From: Henriciella marina DSM 19595
Lineage (GTDB): Bacteria > Pseudomonadota > Alphaproteobacteria > Caulobacterales > Hyphomonadaceae
Assembly: GCF_000376805.1 (NCBI RefSeq)
Contig: NZ_AQXT01000002.1
Span: 2,108,001-2,172,000 of the forward strand
Direction of reading: 5' to 3'
DNA length: 64,000 bases
Shown here piece by piece: positions 33,242 through 42,645 of the stretch. Position numbers and translations under genes: made by a program. The notes beneath the pieces were generated by a model. The model saw nothing but the letters and a program-made list of their open reading frames with translations, was not told where the DNA came from and made no database searches. Numbering within the stretch: the first letter of the stretch is position 1; every line of letters starts with the position of its first letter.

Positions 33242-34615
33242 ATGACCACCCAGACTTCCAGGCCCGAGCCCAAACGTCTTTTCATCAAGACGTATGGCTG
33301 CCAGATGAATGTTTATGACAGTGAGCGCATGCGCGACGTGCTGCGTCCGCTTGGCTATCAGCCTGTTGACGGTCCTGAGACCGCCGACCTTGTCGTGCTG
33401 AACACGTGCCATATCCGCGAGAAGGCGACCGAGAAGGTCTATTCCGAGCTCGGCAAGATCAAGAAGATGAAAGAGGCCGCAGGCGGCAAGATGACAATCG
33501 CCGTTGCCGGCTGTGTGGCACAGGCCGAGGGCGCCGAAATCATGCGCCGTCAGCCAGCCGTGGATCTGGTGCTCGGCCCGCAGGCCTATCACAAGCTGCC
33601 TGAAATGGTCGCGCGTGCCAGCCGGGCCGCAGGCGATCGTCTGGAAACCGATTTCGACACACTCGAGAAGTTCGATGCGCTGCCAAAAGCGCGCGAAGCG
33701 GACGGCCCGACCGCGTTTCTCTCTGTTCAGGAAGGCTGCGACAAATTCTGCACCTTCTGCGTCGTGCCCTATACGCGCGGCGCAGAACTGTCGCGCCCGG
33801 TCGACGACATCGTCATTGAAGCCCGCAGCCTTGCCGCCCAGGGCGTTCGCGACATTTCGCTGCTCGGCCAGAACGTCAATGCCTGGCATGGCGCCGCGCC
33901 AAAACTCGATGGCGGCTCTGAATGGGGCCTCGGCCAGCTGGCGCGCCACCTCTCGAAAATCGGCGGAATCGACCGCATCCGCTACACGACCAGCCATCCG
34001 CGCGACATGGATGATGATCTCATCTCCGCGCATGGCGAACTGCCTGAGCTCATGCCTTTCCTCCACCTGCCGGTGCAGTCAGGTTCTGACAGGATCCTCA
34101 AGGCCATGAACCGCGGACACACTGCAGAACACTATCTCGATATCATGCGCCGGATGCGCGACGCGCGCCCCGACATGGCGCTGGCGTCCGACTTCATCGT
34201 CGGGTTTCCGGGCGAGTCCGATCAGGACTTTGAGGATACGATGAGCCTCGTGCGCGAGGTGGGCTATGCCATCGCCTATTCGTTCAAGTATTCGCCGCGC
34301 CCCGGTACGCCTGCCGCCGACATGTTCGGTCATGTGCCTGAAGAGGTGAAGGATGAACGCCTTCAGCGCCTGCAGACGCTTCTGAAGCAACAGCAGACCG
34401 AGTTCAACGCCTCCAAGATTGGCGACACATTGCCTGTCCTCGTGACCGGCAAGGGCCGGATGCCAGGCCAGATGCATGGCCGCTCGCCCTGGATGCAATC
34501 TGTCCATTTTGATGGACCAGAGCATCTTGTCGGACAGATTGTCGATGTGAAAGTCGTTGGCTCAACGCTGAATTCGCTCGCTGGCGAATACGCGCATGCG
34601 GTGGAGGTCGCCTGA
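33242..34615 (+). CDS. miaB: tRNA-2-methylthio-N6-dimethylallyladenosine synthase MiaB
   Basis: A radical-SAM methylthiotransferase that adds the ms2 group to i6A37 of tRNA. The N-terminal MTTase domain has cysteines in [31 protein letters not shown] and [10 protein letters not shown]. The radical-SAM triad is [15 protein letters not shown] near 165. A TRAM domain forms the C-terminus (about 385-455). The length of 457 residues is typical. phoH follows after two bases, so the two genes are an operon. Confidence 0.97.
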   Translation: MTTQTSRPEPKRLFIKTYGCQMNVYDSERMRDVLRPLGYQPVDGPETADLVVLNTCHIREKATEKVYSELGKIKKMKEAAGGKMTIAVAGCVAQAEGAEIMRRQPAVDLVLGPQAYHKLPEMVARASRAAGDRLETDFDTLEKFDALPKAREADGPTAFLSVQEGCDKFCTFCVVPYTRGAELSRPVDDIVIEARSLAAQGVRDISLLGQNVNAWHGAAPKLDGGSEWGLGQLARHLSKIGGIDRIRYTTSHPRDMDDDLISAHGELPELMPFLHLPVQSGSDRILKAMNRGHTAEHYLDIMRRMRDARPDMALASDFIVGFPGESDQDFEDTMSLVREVGYAIAYSFKYSPRPGTPAADMFGHVPEEVKDERLQRLQTLLKQQQTEFNASKIGDTLPVLVTGKGRMPGQMHGRSPWMQSVHFDGPEHLVGQIVDVKVVGSTLNSLAGEYAHAVEVA

Positions 34616-34617
34616 TC

Positions 34618-35589
34618 TTGAAAGGCACCGTTACACGGCTCTATACGCCCGACAATCCAGCGCTCCTCCCGGCGATATGCGGGCCGCAGCATCGCAATCT
34701 GATGAAGCTGGAAATGGCCCTCATAGACGGCAAGCTGAAGGCTGACAGCCAGGGCGGCAGTGTCCGGCTGACCGGGTCTGAAGCCGCTGTTGGCGACGCC
34801 GAAGCGACCCTCGCCGCATTCGAGCGCATGCTGAGGAGCAATCCCGCAGCCGGTGAAGACGCCTTTGAAGGCGCCATCGATCAGGCGCGGGCGCCGGCCG
34901 AAAGCTATGGCTCCCTGTCGGGGCTACGCGTGCCTGTCATGCCGCAGACACGGACGCAGGCGCAGTATATCGACTATCTCACCCGTGAGGGCCGCGACCT
35001 CGTCTTCGGCGTTGGCCCGGCCGGTACGGGCAAGACTTTTCTCGCCGTTGCCGCCGGCGCGGCCGAGCTTCGCAAGAAGACAAAGGAACGCCTGATCATC
35101 ACGCGCCCCGCTGTCGAAGCTGGCGAGAATCTGGGCTTCCTGCCGGGCGACCTTGAAGAGAAGGTCGAGCCTTATCTGAGGCCCATCTGGGACGCGCTCA
35201 ACGAAGTGCTGGGCGCCGACCATGTTGAACGGATGCGCGAGAAGAAGATCATCGAAGTCGCCCCCCTCGCCTTCATGCGTGGCCGGACACTGAAAAATGC
35301 TTTCGTCATCATGGATGAGGCGCAGAACGCCACTGTCGGCCAGACCAAAATGGTGCTGACACGTCTTGGACGCGACTCGCGCATGGTCGTCACCGGAGAC
35401 CCCGGCCAGGTCGACCTGCCGCCGAAGACGCAGTCGGGTCTGGCGCATGCGCTGAAAATCCTCGACGGCGTCGAAGGAACAGGCATTGTCCATTTCACAG
35501 CCTCCGATGTTCGCCGCCACGCACTCGTTTCCCGCATCATCCGCGCCTATGACAAGGATGCCGGCACTGACGACGGATCGAAATCGTGA
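34618..35589 (+). CDS. phoH: PhoH-family ATPase
   Basis: A cytoplasmic P-loop NTPase of the PhoH/YbeZ type, which is linked to ribosome and RNA quality control and commonly encoded beside ybeY. Walker A is GPAGTGKT near 137, Walker B VIMDEAQNA near 232, and GDPGQVDLP near 260. The N-terminal 110 residues form the usual KH-like region. The start is TTG at 34618, two bases after the miaB stop; it is needed to include the conserved PDNPALLPAICG segment. It overlaps ybeY by four bases. Confidence 0.95.
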   Translation: MKGTVTRLYTPDNPALLPAICGPQHRNLMKLEMALIDGKLKADSQGGSVRLTGSEAAVGDAEATLAAFERMLRSNPAAGEDAFEGAIDQARAPAESYGSLSGLRVPVMPQTRTQAQYIDYLTREGRDLVFGVGPAGTGKTFLAVAAGAAELRKKTKERLIITRPAVEAGENLGFLPGDLEEKVEPYLRPIWDALNEVLGADHVERMREKKIIEVAPLAFMRGRTLKNAFVIMDEAQNATVGQTKMVLTRLGRDSRMVVTGDPGQVDLPPKTQSGLAHALKILDGVEGTGIVHFTASDVRRHALVSRIIRAYDKDAGTDDGSKS

Positions 35590-36044
35590 GCATAGAGCTG
35601 GACCTGCGCGTCGAAGCGGCAGGCTGGACTGAAGAGATTGGCGAAGCGGAAGCCGTTTGCCAGCGCGCCCTGAACGCCGCATTTGCAATCACCGGCATCG
35701 AAGGCGAAGTCGCGCTTCTGCTGACGGACGACGAGGAAATGCATGCATTGAACCGGGACTGGCGCAACAAGGACAAGCCTACGGACGTCCTCTCCTTTCC
35801 CGCCGATGAAATGGATGCGCCTTTTCTGGGTGACATCGCGATTGGACTTGGTGTTTCGCGTGGCGACGCGGCCACACGCGGCCTGAAACTGACCGAACAT
35901 CTTAGCCATCTGGTCATTCACGGCTATCTTCATCTGCTTGGCTATGATCATATTATCGAAGAAGAGGCCCACAAGATGGAGGCGCTCGAAATCCAGGCGC
36001 TCGCTAGCCTGGGCATTGGCGATCCGTATGGCCGGGACTCCTGA
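35586..36044 (+). CDS. ybeY: Endoribonuclease / rRNA maturation factor YbeY
   Basis: A zinc metalloprotein that matures 16S rRNA and takes part in ribosome quality control. The signature HGYLHLLGYDH (three histidines) is near 119-129. RDWRNKDKPTDVLSFP near 56 is also typical. The start is a GTG overlapping the phoH stop (GTGA), so the genes are translationally coupled. The length of 152 residues is normal. Confidence 0.96.
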   Translation: MSIELDLRVEAAGWTEEIGEAEAVCQRALNAAFAITGIEGEVALLLTDDEEMHALNRDWRNKDKPTDVLSFPADEMDAPFLGDIAIGLGVSRGDAATRGLKLTEHLSHLVIHGYLHLLGYDHIIEEEAHKMEALEIQALASLGIGDPYGRDS

Positions 36045-36055
36045 GTTGGAAAAAG

Positions 36056-36901
36056 ATGACTGAAACGACCGACCGAGAGAGACGGCGCCGTCCGCGACTT
36101 TTCAATTTCCGCAGGCGGCGCGAACCCGATATCCAGGAAACGGTAACGTCCGATGTGCAGAACGCGCAGCATACGCCAGCTCAACTGCGCCTGCGTCTTG
36201 CCGATTTTGAACAGGGCCGCGTCGCCGATGTGATGGTTCCACGCGCCGAGATTGTCGGCGTTGAGCTTTCGACTGACCTGCCAAGCCTGATTCAGCTCTA
36301 CGCCGAGGAATCGCATTCGCGCCTGCCAGTTTACCGGGAGTCGCTGGATGACCCGATTGGTCTTGTGCACATCAAGGATGTGGTGGGTGAGATTGCGCGC
36401 GGCGGCGACGGTCTCGACCGGCCGCTCGAGCGCTTGCGCCGCGACATCCTGTTCGTACCAGCGTCCATGAAGCTCGCCGACCTCTTGGTAAAGATGCAGT
36501 CCAGCCGGATCCATATGGCGCTGGTCGTGGACGAATATGGCGGCACTGACGGTCTGGTCTCGCTCGAGGATTTGATGGAAGAAATCGTCGGCGATATCGA
36601 GGATGAGCATGACGAAGCCCCGGCGCTGGTTGTGCGCCGCGGTCGCCATGCCTGGGAAGTTGACGCGCGGATGGAAATCTCCGACTTCGAAGAAAAGACT
36701 GGCCTCGATCTCGATCTGACCGGCCAGGATGTCGAGGTCGATACGCTAGGCGGCGTTGCCTTTGCGCTCGCTGGCAAGGTGCCACTGCGCGGCGAGGTCC
36801 TGCGCCATCCCGCAGGCGCCGACATAGAAATCCTCGACGGAGACGCGCGCCGCATCGAGCGGCTCGTCATCCGGCGTCTGCAAACCGAGGTCAGTGTTTG
36901 A
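36056..36901 (+). CDS. CBS-domain protein of the TlyC/CorC (hemolysin-like) family
   Basis: A 281-residue cytoplasmic protein with two CBS domains (about 60-190; VADVMVPRAEIVGV starts the first and ALVVDEYGGTDGLVSLEDL the end of the second) and a CorC_HlyC transporter-associated domain (about 200-275). There is no membrane domain, unlike the longer HlyC/CorB proteins. These proteins are linked to magnesium/cobalt handling. In alphaproteobacteria the gene lies between ybeY and lnt, as here. It overlaps lnt by four bases. Confidence 0.93.
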   Translation: MTETTDRERRRRPRLFNFRRRREPDIQETVTSDVQNAQHTPAQLRLRLADFEQGRVADVMVPRAEIVGVELSTDLPSLIQLYAEESHSRLPVYRESLDDPIGLVHIKDVVGEIARGGDGLDRPLERLRRDILFVPASMKLADLLVKMQSSRIHMALVVDEYGGTDGLVSLEDLMEEIVGDIEDEHDEAPALVVRRGRHAWEVDARMEISDFEEKTGLDLDLTGQDVEVDTLGGVAFALAGKVPLRGEVLRHPAGADIEILDGDARRIERLVIRRLQTEVSV

Positions 36902-38538
36902 GCAACCGGACCGAGAGCCAGGGCCTGACTGCGCTTAGCCCCCTGCATCAGTGGTCCGCCAGACGGTCAGGCCTGGGCGCGACCGCGATTGCGATGCTGC
37001 TGGGCGCCTTTGCAGCTCTCGGCTTTGCCCCGTTCCACATCGCGCCGGCGCTGATCGCCTCGGTCACCCTGCTTGTCTGGATGATGGACGGCGCGCGCGG
37101 TAAGGTGAACTGGGGCCGCGCCATGTTCCTGCGGGGCTGGGCCTTTGGCTACGGGTTCTTCCTCGTCAGCATGTACTGGACGGTGTCACCCTTCCTCGTC
37201 GATCCGGCCCAGCACGCCGCCTATATCTGGATGCCGCTGGTCCTCTTGCCCGGCGGCATGGCGCTTATCTGGGGTGCGGCCTGCAGTCTGGCAGGGTCAT
37301 TCTGGTCAGCCTCGCCATCTCGCGTCTTTATCTTTGCCGTCTTCATGGCTCTTGCAGAATTGCTTCGCGGCTATCTGTTCGGCGGGTTTCCCTGGAATTT
37401 GTTCGGAACGACATGGACACCCGGCAGCGCTTTGTCGCAAGCTGCATCGCTCGGCGGGATCTACTGGCTCACCCTGCTGACCCTCTTTGCCTGCGCAGCG
37501 CCCGCCGCGCTTGTGGATGCACGCGAGACGCGCGGCGTTGTCGGCCGCGCCTTTCCGGTGACCATCGCTGTCATCGCTGCAGGGTTCGGATGGGCCTGGG
37601 GCGCTCAGCGCATTGCTTCGCCTTCTCTCATGACGAACCAGCATGTCCTGTTGATGGACGCCGGCGTACCGCAAGCCGAAAAATATGATGGCTCAGCTGA
37701 CCGCCTGCTGCGCCGCTATCTCACCTTTCTGGAAACGTTTGAGAGCGGTGACGATGACATCGTCATCTGGCCGGAAGGCGCCCTGCCCTTTTACCTGCTG
37801 ACCAACACTTATGCGATCGACACGATCTCGGCCTATCTCGGCGACCGGACGCTGATCGTCGGATCCAATAGGCGCAGCCTGGAGGGCGAAGAGACGGTCT
37901 ATTATAACAGTCTTGCGGTGCTCGACGCGGAAAACGGCGAGTCAGAGCTGATAGGCCTTTACGACAAACACCGCCTCGTTCCCTTCGGAGAGCTTGCTGC
38001 CGTTGACATCATCCCGTTTGGCGAGGCGATTTCCGGCCTCCTGCCGGGCGCCATGCAGGAGCTTGCCGCTGCAGGCTTTGATCCCGGCGCAGAGCCGACC
38101 GTGCTGTTCCCGCGCGACCTGCCGCCCTTCGTGGCGCTTATCTGCTATGAGGCGCTGTTTCCGGAAGTCACCCGCAATGCAAGGCCTCAACGAGAGGCCG
38201 CGCGGTGGATCGTCACGATCTCCAATGATGCCTGGTTTGGGCGCGGTCTCGGACCGGCCCAGCATTACTCGCAGAACAGATATCGGTCGATCGAGAGCGG
38301 CCTTCCCATGGCCCGCGTCGCAAGCCGGGGAACAACCGCCGTCATTGATGGATATGGACGCGAGACCGCGCGCGGTCAGCGCCGGTCAGGCGATCCCAAC
38401 GGCTGGGTCTCTTCGGTTGTCCGGGCCCCGCTTCCAGAGCCGTTGGCGGCGACCGGTTATCAGCGGTTCGGACCAGCGCTTTTCTGGCTCACGCTTGCAG
38501 GGCTTACGGTACTGGCCTTCTTTACGTGGCGACGTTAA
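36898..38538 (+). CDS. lnt: Apolipoprotein N-acyltransferase
   Basis: Lnt adds the third acyl chain to lipoproteins in the inner membrane. The first 215 or so residues contain several transmembrane helices. The periplasmic nitrilase domain carries the catalytic Glu (IWPEGALPF), Lys (YDKHRLVPFGE) and Cys (ICYEALFPE). The start is a TTG overlapping the stop of the CBS gene (TTGA). The length of 546 residues is typical. Several predicted lipoproteins in this window would be its substrates. Confidence 0.95.
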   Translation: MSNRTESQGLTALSPLHQWSARRSGLGATAIAMLLGAFAALGFAPFHIAPALIASVTLLVWMMDGARGKVNWGRAMFLRGWAFGYGFFLVSMYWTVSPFLVDPAQHAAYIWMPLVLLPGGMALIWGAACSLAGSFWSASPSRVFIFAVFMALAELLRGYLFGGFPWNLFGTTWTPGSALSQAASLGGIYWLTLLTLFACAAPAALVDARETRGVVGRAFPVTIAVIAAGFGWAWGAQRIASPSLMTNQHVLLMDAGVPQAEKYDGSADRLLRRYLTFLETFESGDDDIVIWPEGALPFYLLTNTYAIDTISAYLGDRTLIVGSNRRSLEGEETVYYNSLAVLDAENGESELIGLYDKHRLVPFGELAAVDIIPFGEAISGLLPGAMQELAAAGFDPGAEPTVLFPRDLPPFVALICYEALFPEVTRNARPQREAARWIVTISNDAWFGRGLGPAQHYSQNRYRSIESGLPMARVASRGTTAVIDGYGRETARGQRRSGDPNGWVSSVVRAPLPEPLAATGYQRFGPALFWLTLAGLTVLAFFTWRR

Positions 38539-38585
38539 GAGGTCGAGCCTTGTCAGCCCCTCTTCCCGGCCCCAGAAGCGAAATC

Positions 38586-38999
38586 ATGTCCGAGAGCAAA
38601 CTACCCAACAGGATCGACGAATTGGTTGGCCAGCGCATCCGCTGGCGGCGCAAGGAGCTGAAGTGGACGCAGGAACAGCTCAGCGAGCGCCTTAGCCTGA
38701 CCTTTCAGCAGGTCCAGAAATACGAAAAGGGCGTGAACCGTATTTCTGCTGGACGCCTCTATGAGATGGCGGTTGTCCTTGATCTGCCTGTGGCATACTT
38801 TTTTGAAGGCGCGGAGGAGTATCTCTCGCTACCGGGACAACTGAATGAGGACGCGAGTGAGCCTGCGCCCCTGCCGCAGATAGACCAGGAAGCGATGGAA
38901 TTGCTGTCGGCATTTCAGCAGATTGACGACGATGGCCTGCGAAAGTCACTGCTGGCAACAATAAAGGCTGCCGCTGCCATCGAACCCAATAATTCGTAA
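38586..38999 (+). CDS. XRE-family helix-turn-helix regulator upstream of metK
   Basis: A 137-residue DNA-binding protein whose N-terminal Cro/CI-type helix-turn-helix is clear (LVGQRIRWRRKELKWTQEQL, then LTFQQVQKYEKGVNRI). The C-terminal half is acidic and helical, with LSAFQQIDDDGLRKSLLATI. I chose the ATG at 38586. The gene order lnt-regulator-metK is common in alphaproteobacteria, so it may act on metK, but the target is not shown. A perfect palindrome lies just downstream. Confidence 0.92.
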   Translation: MSESKLPNRIDELVGQRIRWRRKELKWTQEQLSERLSLTFQQVQKYEKGVNRISAGRLYEMAVVLDLPVAYFFEGAEEYLSLPGQLNEDASEPAPLPQIDQEAMELLSAFQQIDDDGLRKSLLATIKAAAAIEPNNS

Positions 39000-39001
39000 A
39001 C

Positions 39002-39013
39002 CCGGCTAGCCGG
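39002..39013. promoter_or_regulatory. Palindrome CCGGCTAGCCGG ahead of metK
   Basis: A perfect 12-base palindrome two bases after the regulator stop and about 58 bases ahead of the metK start. It could be an operator for the adjacent regulator or a weak hairpin. No T-run follows, so it is not an obvious terminator. Confidence 0.35.
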
Positions 39014-39070
39014 AAGCGTTCTTAGCCTTTAACAGGGCTGCACCTATCACTCTAGTAACCGGATATTGTT

Positions 39071-40267
39071 TTGACTGATCCAGATTTTCTTTTCACCAGC
39101 GAGAGTGTTTCTGAAGGCCACCCGGACAAGGTTTGTGACCGCGTGTCCGATGAGGTCGTGGACCTGTATTTCCGGGAAGCCATCAAGGCGGGATACGATA
39201 CCTCCCGCGTTCGGGTTGCCTGTGAGACAGCCGCAACGACGAACCAGGTTGCCCTGCTCGGCGAAATGCGCGGCCCGGACACGATCACACCTGACATGGT
39301 CGAGGCCGTGGTCCGCAACGCGATCAAGGACATCGGGTATGAACAGGACGGCTTCCACTGGGAGAAGCTGAAACTGAACAACTGGCTGCATGGCCAGTCC
39401 GAAGATATCGCGGCTGGCGTCGATGAAGGCACCGGCACGTACACCGAAGAAGGTGCGGGCGACCAGGGTATCATGTTCGGCTATGCAAGCGATGAGACCG
39501 ATGAGCTGATGCCAGCGCCGATCTCCTTCTCGCACCGTATCCTGAAGCGTATGGCAGAGCTGCGCCACTCTGGTGAGCGCTCTGAGTTCGAGCCGGACGC
39601 CAAGAGCCAGGTCACGATGTCCTACAAGGACGGCAAACCAACAGGCGTCGATGCCGTTGTCGTGTCGACCCAGCACAAGGCTGGCTTCTCTGCTGGCGAC
39701 ATCCGCGAGCTGGTACGCCCGGTCGTTCAGAGCGTGCTGCCAGAGGGCTGGTTTCCTTCGGAAGACAAGTTCTACGTCAACCCGACCGGCAACTTCGTGA
39801 TCGGCGGACCTGATGGCGATGCGGGCCTCACAGGCCGCAAGATCATCGTCGACACCTATGGCGGCTCTGCCCCGCACGGCGGCGGCGCGTTCTCCGGCAA
39901 GGACCCATCCAAGGTGGACCGGTCGGCCGCGTATGCTGCCCGCTATCTTGCAAAGAACGTCGTGGCCGCAGGCCTTGCAAAACGTTGTACGCTGCAGCTT
40001 TCCTATGCGATCGGGGTGGCCAAGCCGCTGTCGATCAATGTGAACCTGCATGACACGGCGAACACCGATGAGCGCAAGCTGGAAAAGCGCCTGATGGAAG
40101 TCATGGACCTTTCACCACGCGGCATCCGCACGACGCTTGGTCTCAATAAGCCAATCTATGCCCGCACGGCCGCCTATGGCCACTTTGGCCGGGCACCAGA
40201 CAGCGATGGCGGCTTTGGCTGGGAAAAGACCGATCTGGTCGATAGCCTGAAGGATCTGCTGGGCTAG
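39071..40267 (+). CDS. metK: S-adenosylmethionine synthetase
   Basis: Makes S-adenosylmethionine from methionine and ATP. Signatures are [16 protein letters not shown] near 13, [12 protein letters not shown] near 130 and [19 protein letters not shown] near 276. The length of 398 residues is standard. The start must be TTG at 39071, since no ATG or GTG precedes the conserved [13 protein letters not shown] see no recognisable SAM riboswitch in the 70-base leader. The stop lies in a CTAG shared with the stop of the convergent downstream gene. Confidence 0.97.
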   Translation: MTDPDFLFTSESVSEGHPDKVCDRVSDEVVDLYFREAIKAGYDTSRVRVACETAATTNQVALLGEMRGPDTITPDMVEAVVRNAIKDIGYEQDGFHWEKLKLNNWLHGQSEDIAAGVDEGTGTYTEEGAGDQGIMFGYASDETDELMPAPISFSHRILKRMAELRHSGERSEFEPDAKSQVTMSYKDGKPTGVDAVVVSTQHKAGFSAGDIRELVRPVVQSVLPEGWFPSEDKFYVNPTGNFVIGGPDGDAGLTGRKIIVDTYGGSAPHGGGAFSGKDPSKVDRSAAYAARYLAKNVVAAGLAKRCTLQLSYAIGVAKPLSINVNLHDTANTDERKLEKRLMEVMDLSPRGIRTTLGLNKPIYARTAAYGHFGRAPDSDGGFGWEKTDLVDSLKDLLG

Positions 40268-41928
40268 TTTGCCTGCGCTGGCACCGTTCGTGTCAGCGGA
40301 CAGACAACCCAATGCGTGGAGTCTGTGTCGAAACTGGTTTCCAGCGGCGCACAGTTCTCGGCGTTCCCCGTAACGGGATACTCCCCGGCCAGGCGCGCAA
40401 GCGTCTGGCCGGCTGTGTTTATGTCGGTCAATCCGTTGGCGAGCTTTTCCGCGGTCTCACCGGTTTCATCCTGAACGCAGATGACGGCGAAGAGGTCAAC
40501 GCTGGATGATGAAATCCTTGATCTGATTTCAGGACGGTAGTTTTCCAGAAAAGGCCGCGACCATGGCTGAACATCGCCATGGGTGATCCAGGCGGCGTCA
40601 GAAAACGCCGTCGCCGTAAAGGCCACCGGAAATGGGCCGGCCATGATAACCCCTGCCCCTTCATACGAAAACTGCTCGGGACGCTCCACGGAGAGGTAGC
40701 CTTCTCCCGCGGACGACCACGGAATGCGCCGCACCGATTCTGATTTCATCGTGAAAATGAATATGAGCGCCATGCCGTAAAGCGCAGGCTTTCCTGCTGG
40801 TGCAACGTACTTCCGCAATGGACTGATCTGCCAGGCCAGCACCAGAAGCATGGGGCCAAGCAGGAAGGCGGCCATCGCATAGCGCATGATTGAGAATTGC
40901 AGCACCCAGAAGAGGACGAAAGCGACGCAGGCAAGCGACACAGCCAGCACGGCGCGCGGAACATGAGCCCTGTGCCTTGCGGACACGAGCGCCAGCGCGG
41001 GCAAAGCAAGCGCCCCCACATAGAAGGCAGCCAGGCGCAGATCGCGCCCGTCATCCTCATTGATCAGCGACAGATCGAACGCTGCGAGAGCTGGCCAGGC
41101 GACAGCTTCAAGGAAATTGGAAGGCAGGTACCGGACGTCGCGTGACACACTGTCGGAGCCGAGCGGTGCATCGAAGACTGTGTTCAGCAATGGAAAGACA
41201 GGGTTGGCGAACGCTTCATAAAGGAGCGCCATCCACCATCCACCCATGAGCGCCATGCCGATAAGCCCCCCGGCGGCAGAGACCAGGACGCCCCTGATCC
41301 GCGGTCCAAAACCTGGACGGGCTACCAGAACAAAGACCGCCAGGCCCGGCACGTAGACCACATTGGTCAGTTTCATCCCGGCAGCGAGGCCGACAATGAA
41401 TGCAGCCATGGCAAACCGTTTCAAAGAGGCCGATTTGCCCTCATCGCGCAGAAGAAGCATCAGCGCTGCGCAGAATGCCAGGGCCCCAAGCGTATCGTTG
41501 CGAAGGGATGCCATGGTCGCCAGGACGGGCACGCAGACAAAGCCCACAAACGCGCAGACGAGCGCCGCGCGTTCAGCGTTCTCGACATTCGACAGACGGA
41601 AGAGGCTGCGCCCGAGAAAATAGAGAACAGGAACGATAAGCGCCTGTAGCGCCCCGAGTATGGCGGCGACGGCCGGACCGGGTAGACGCTCTATGAGCCA
41701 CCAGACCACAAGATTGTAGGTCGGGTTCAGGAAACTGTGCATCTCGGCAGGTGCAAGGTCCTGTTTCAGTCTGCCATTGAGGGCCGACCAGCCATTGTGA
41801 AGATGATAATGAGCGACATCGAAACTTGCATCGCGCGGCACAACGGCAGAGACCAGCGCGAATAAAATGACCCAGATGAGCCACGGACCCCATGCCCGAA
41901 CCTGATCGCGATCAAAAACTGAACTCAC
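40264..41928 (-). CDS. Polytopic membrane protein, probable GT-C-type glycosyltransferase
   Basis: About eleven hydrophobic segments are followed by a soluble C-terminal region of about 130 residues. The first loop contains [16 protein letters not shown], an acidic/His-rich loop like that of GT-C enzymes that use polyprenyl-linked sugars. I therefore suggest a glycosyltransferase, but no signature is decisive. The start is GTG at 41928, seven bases after AGGAG; a longer frame to 42033 would run deep into trmB. It overlaps the 5' end of divergent trmB by 37 bases. Confidence 0.75.
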   Translation of the reverse strand: MSSVFDRDQVRAWGPWLIWVILFALVSAVVPRDASFDVAHYHLHNGWSALNGRLKQDLAPAEMHSFLNPTYNLVVWWLIERLPGPAVAAILGALQALIVPVLYFLGRSLFRLSNVENAERAALVCAFVGFVCVPVLATMASLRNDTLGALAFCAALMLLLRDEGKSASLKRFAMAAFIVGLAAGMKLTNVVYVPGLAVFVLVARPGFGPRIRGVLVSAAGGLIGMALMGGWWMALLYEAFANPVFPLLNTVFDAPLGSDSVSRDVRYLPSNFLEAVAWPALAAFDLSLINEDDGRDLRLAAFYVGALALPALALVSARHRAHVPRAVLAVSLACVAFVLFWVLQFSIMRYAMAAFLLGPMLLVLAWQISPLRKYVAPAGKPALYGMALIFIFTMKSESVRRIPWSSAGEGYLSVERPEQFSYEGAGVIMAGPFPVAFTATAFSDAAWITHGDVQPWSRPFLENYRPEIRSRISSSSVDLFAVICVQDETGETAEKLANGLTDINTAGQTLARLAGEYPVTGNAENCAPLETSFDTDSTHWVVCPLTRTVPAQAN

Positions 41929-42605
41929 CCATCCGCTCCTTTGGCCGAAAGGGCGGCCGTCCCCTGTCGGGTAGACAACAGAGTTTGGTTGATAATCTCT
42001 TGCCCCGGCTGAGGCTTCCAGACGACGCCGCAAAGCTAAAGGCCCCGCTCGGCCTGTTCGGCGATGAGGTCAGCGAGCTCTGGCTGGAGATCGGTTTCGG
42101 CGGCGGTGAGCATGTCAGCGCGCAGGCGAAGTCCAATCCGCAGGCCGGCATCATGGCCAGTGAGGTCTTCATCGAAGGCCTCGCCAAATGCCTGTCCGAC
42201 ATTGATGAGATGGAGCTGAGCAATGTGCGCCTCTGGGATGAGGATGCGCGCGCTCTGATCGATTTGCTGCCCGACAGCTGCCTCGATCGGGTGTTCATCC
42301 TGTTCCCGGATCCCTGGCCGAAGAAACGCCATCACAAACGCCGCATCATACAGTCCGATTTCCTCGACGCGCTGCAGCGCGTGATGAAGCCCGGGGCGCA
42401 GCTCCGCTTCGCGACCGATGTGCGCTCCTACGCAGATGAGGCGCTCGAGACGATCCTCAACCATGGCGGGTTCGACTGGCAGGCAGAAAAAGCCGATGAC
42501 TGGCGCAAGCCTCCCCTCGACCACGTTCGCACGCGCTACGAGACGAAGAACCTTGGCGACATCGCGCCGGTTTTCTATGAGTTTTCGAGGAAAACCACCG
42601 ATTGA
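41892..42605 (+). CDS. trmB: tRNA (guanine-N7)-methyltransferase
   Basis: Makes m7G46 in tRNA using S-adenosylmethionine. The N-terminus has RSFGRKGGRPLSGRQ, the SAM motif LEIGFGGGEHV lies near 66 and the signature FILFPDPWPKKRHHKRR near 135. The length of 237 residues is normal. The only possible ATG (41892) lies inside the 5' end of the divergent membrane-protein gene, so the two starts overlap on opposite strands by 37 bases. Confidence 0.96.
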   Translation: MPEPDRDQKLNSPIRSFGRKGGRPLSGRQQSLVDNLLPRLRLPDDAAKLKAPLGLFGDEVSELWLEIGFGGGEHVSAQAKSNPQAGIMASEVFIEGLAKCLSDIDEMELSNVRLWDEDARALIDLLPDSCLDRVFILFPDPWPKKRHHKRRIIQSDFLDALQRVMKPGAQLRFATDVRSYADEALETILNHGGFDWQAEKADDWRKPPLDHVRTRYETKNLGDIAPVFYEFSRKTTD

Positions 42606-42645
42606 TGCCTTCCTTCTGGCAATTCTACTTTGTATCAAACTCACC

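Noticed and set aside
39000-39070. SAM-II or SAM/SAH riboswitch before metK
   Set aside because: The leader is short and lacks the conserved pseudoknot segments I would expect.
42418-42645. N-terminal extension of the TonB-C-like protein into trmB
   Set aside because: The extra residues are the out-of-frame shadow of trmB; a signal peptide begins at the ATG at 42646.
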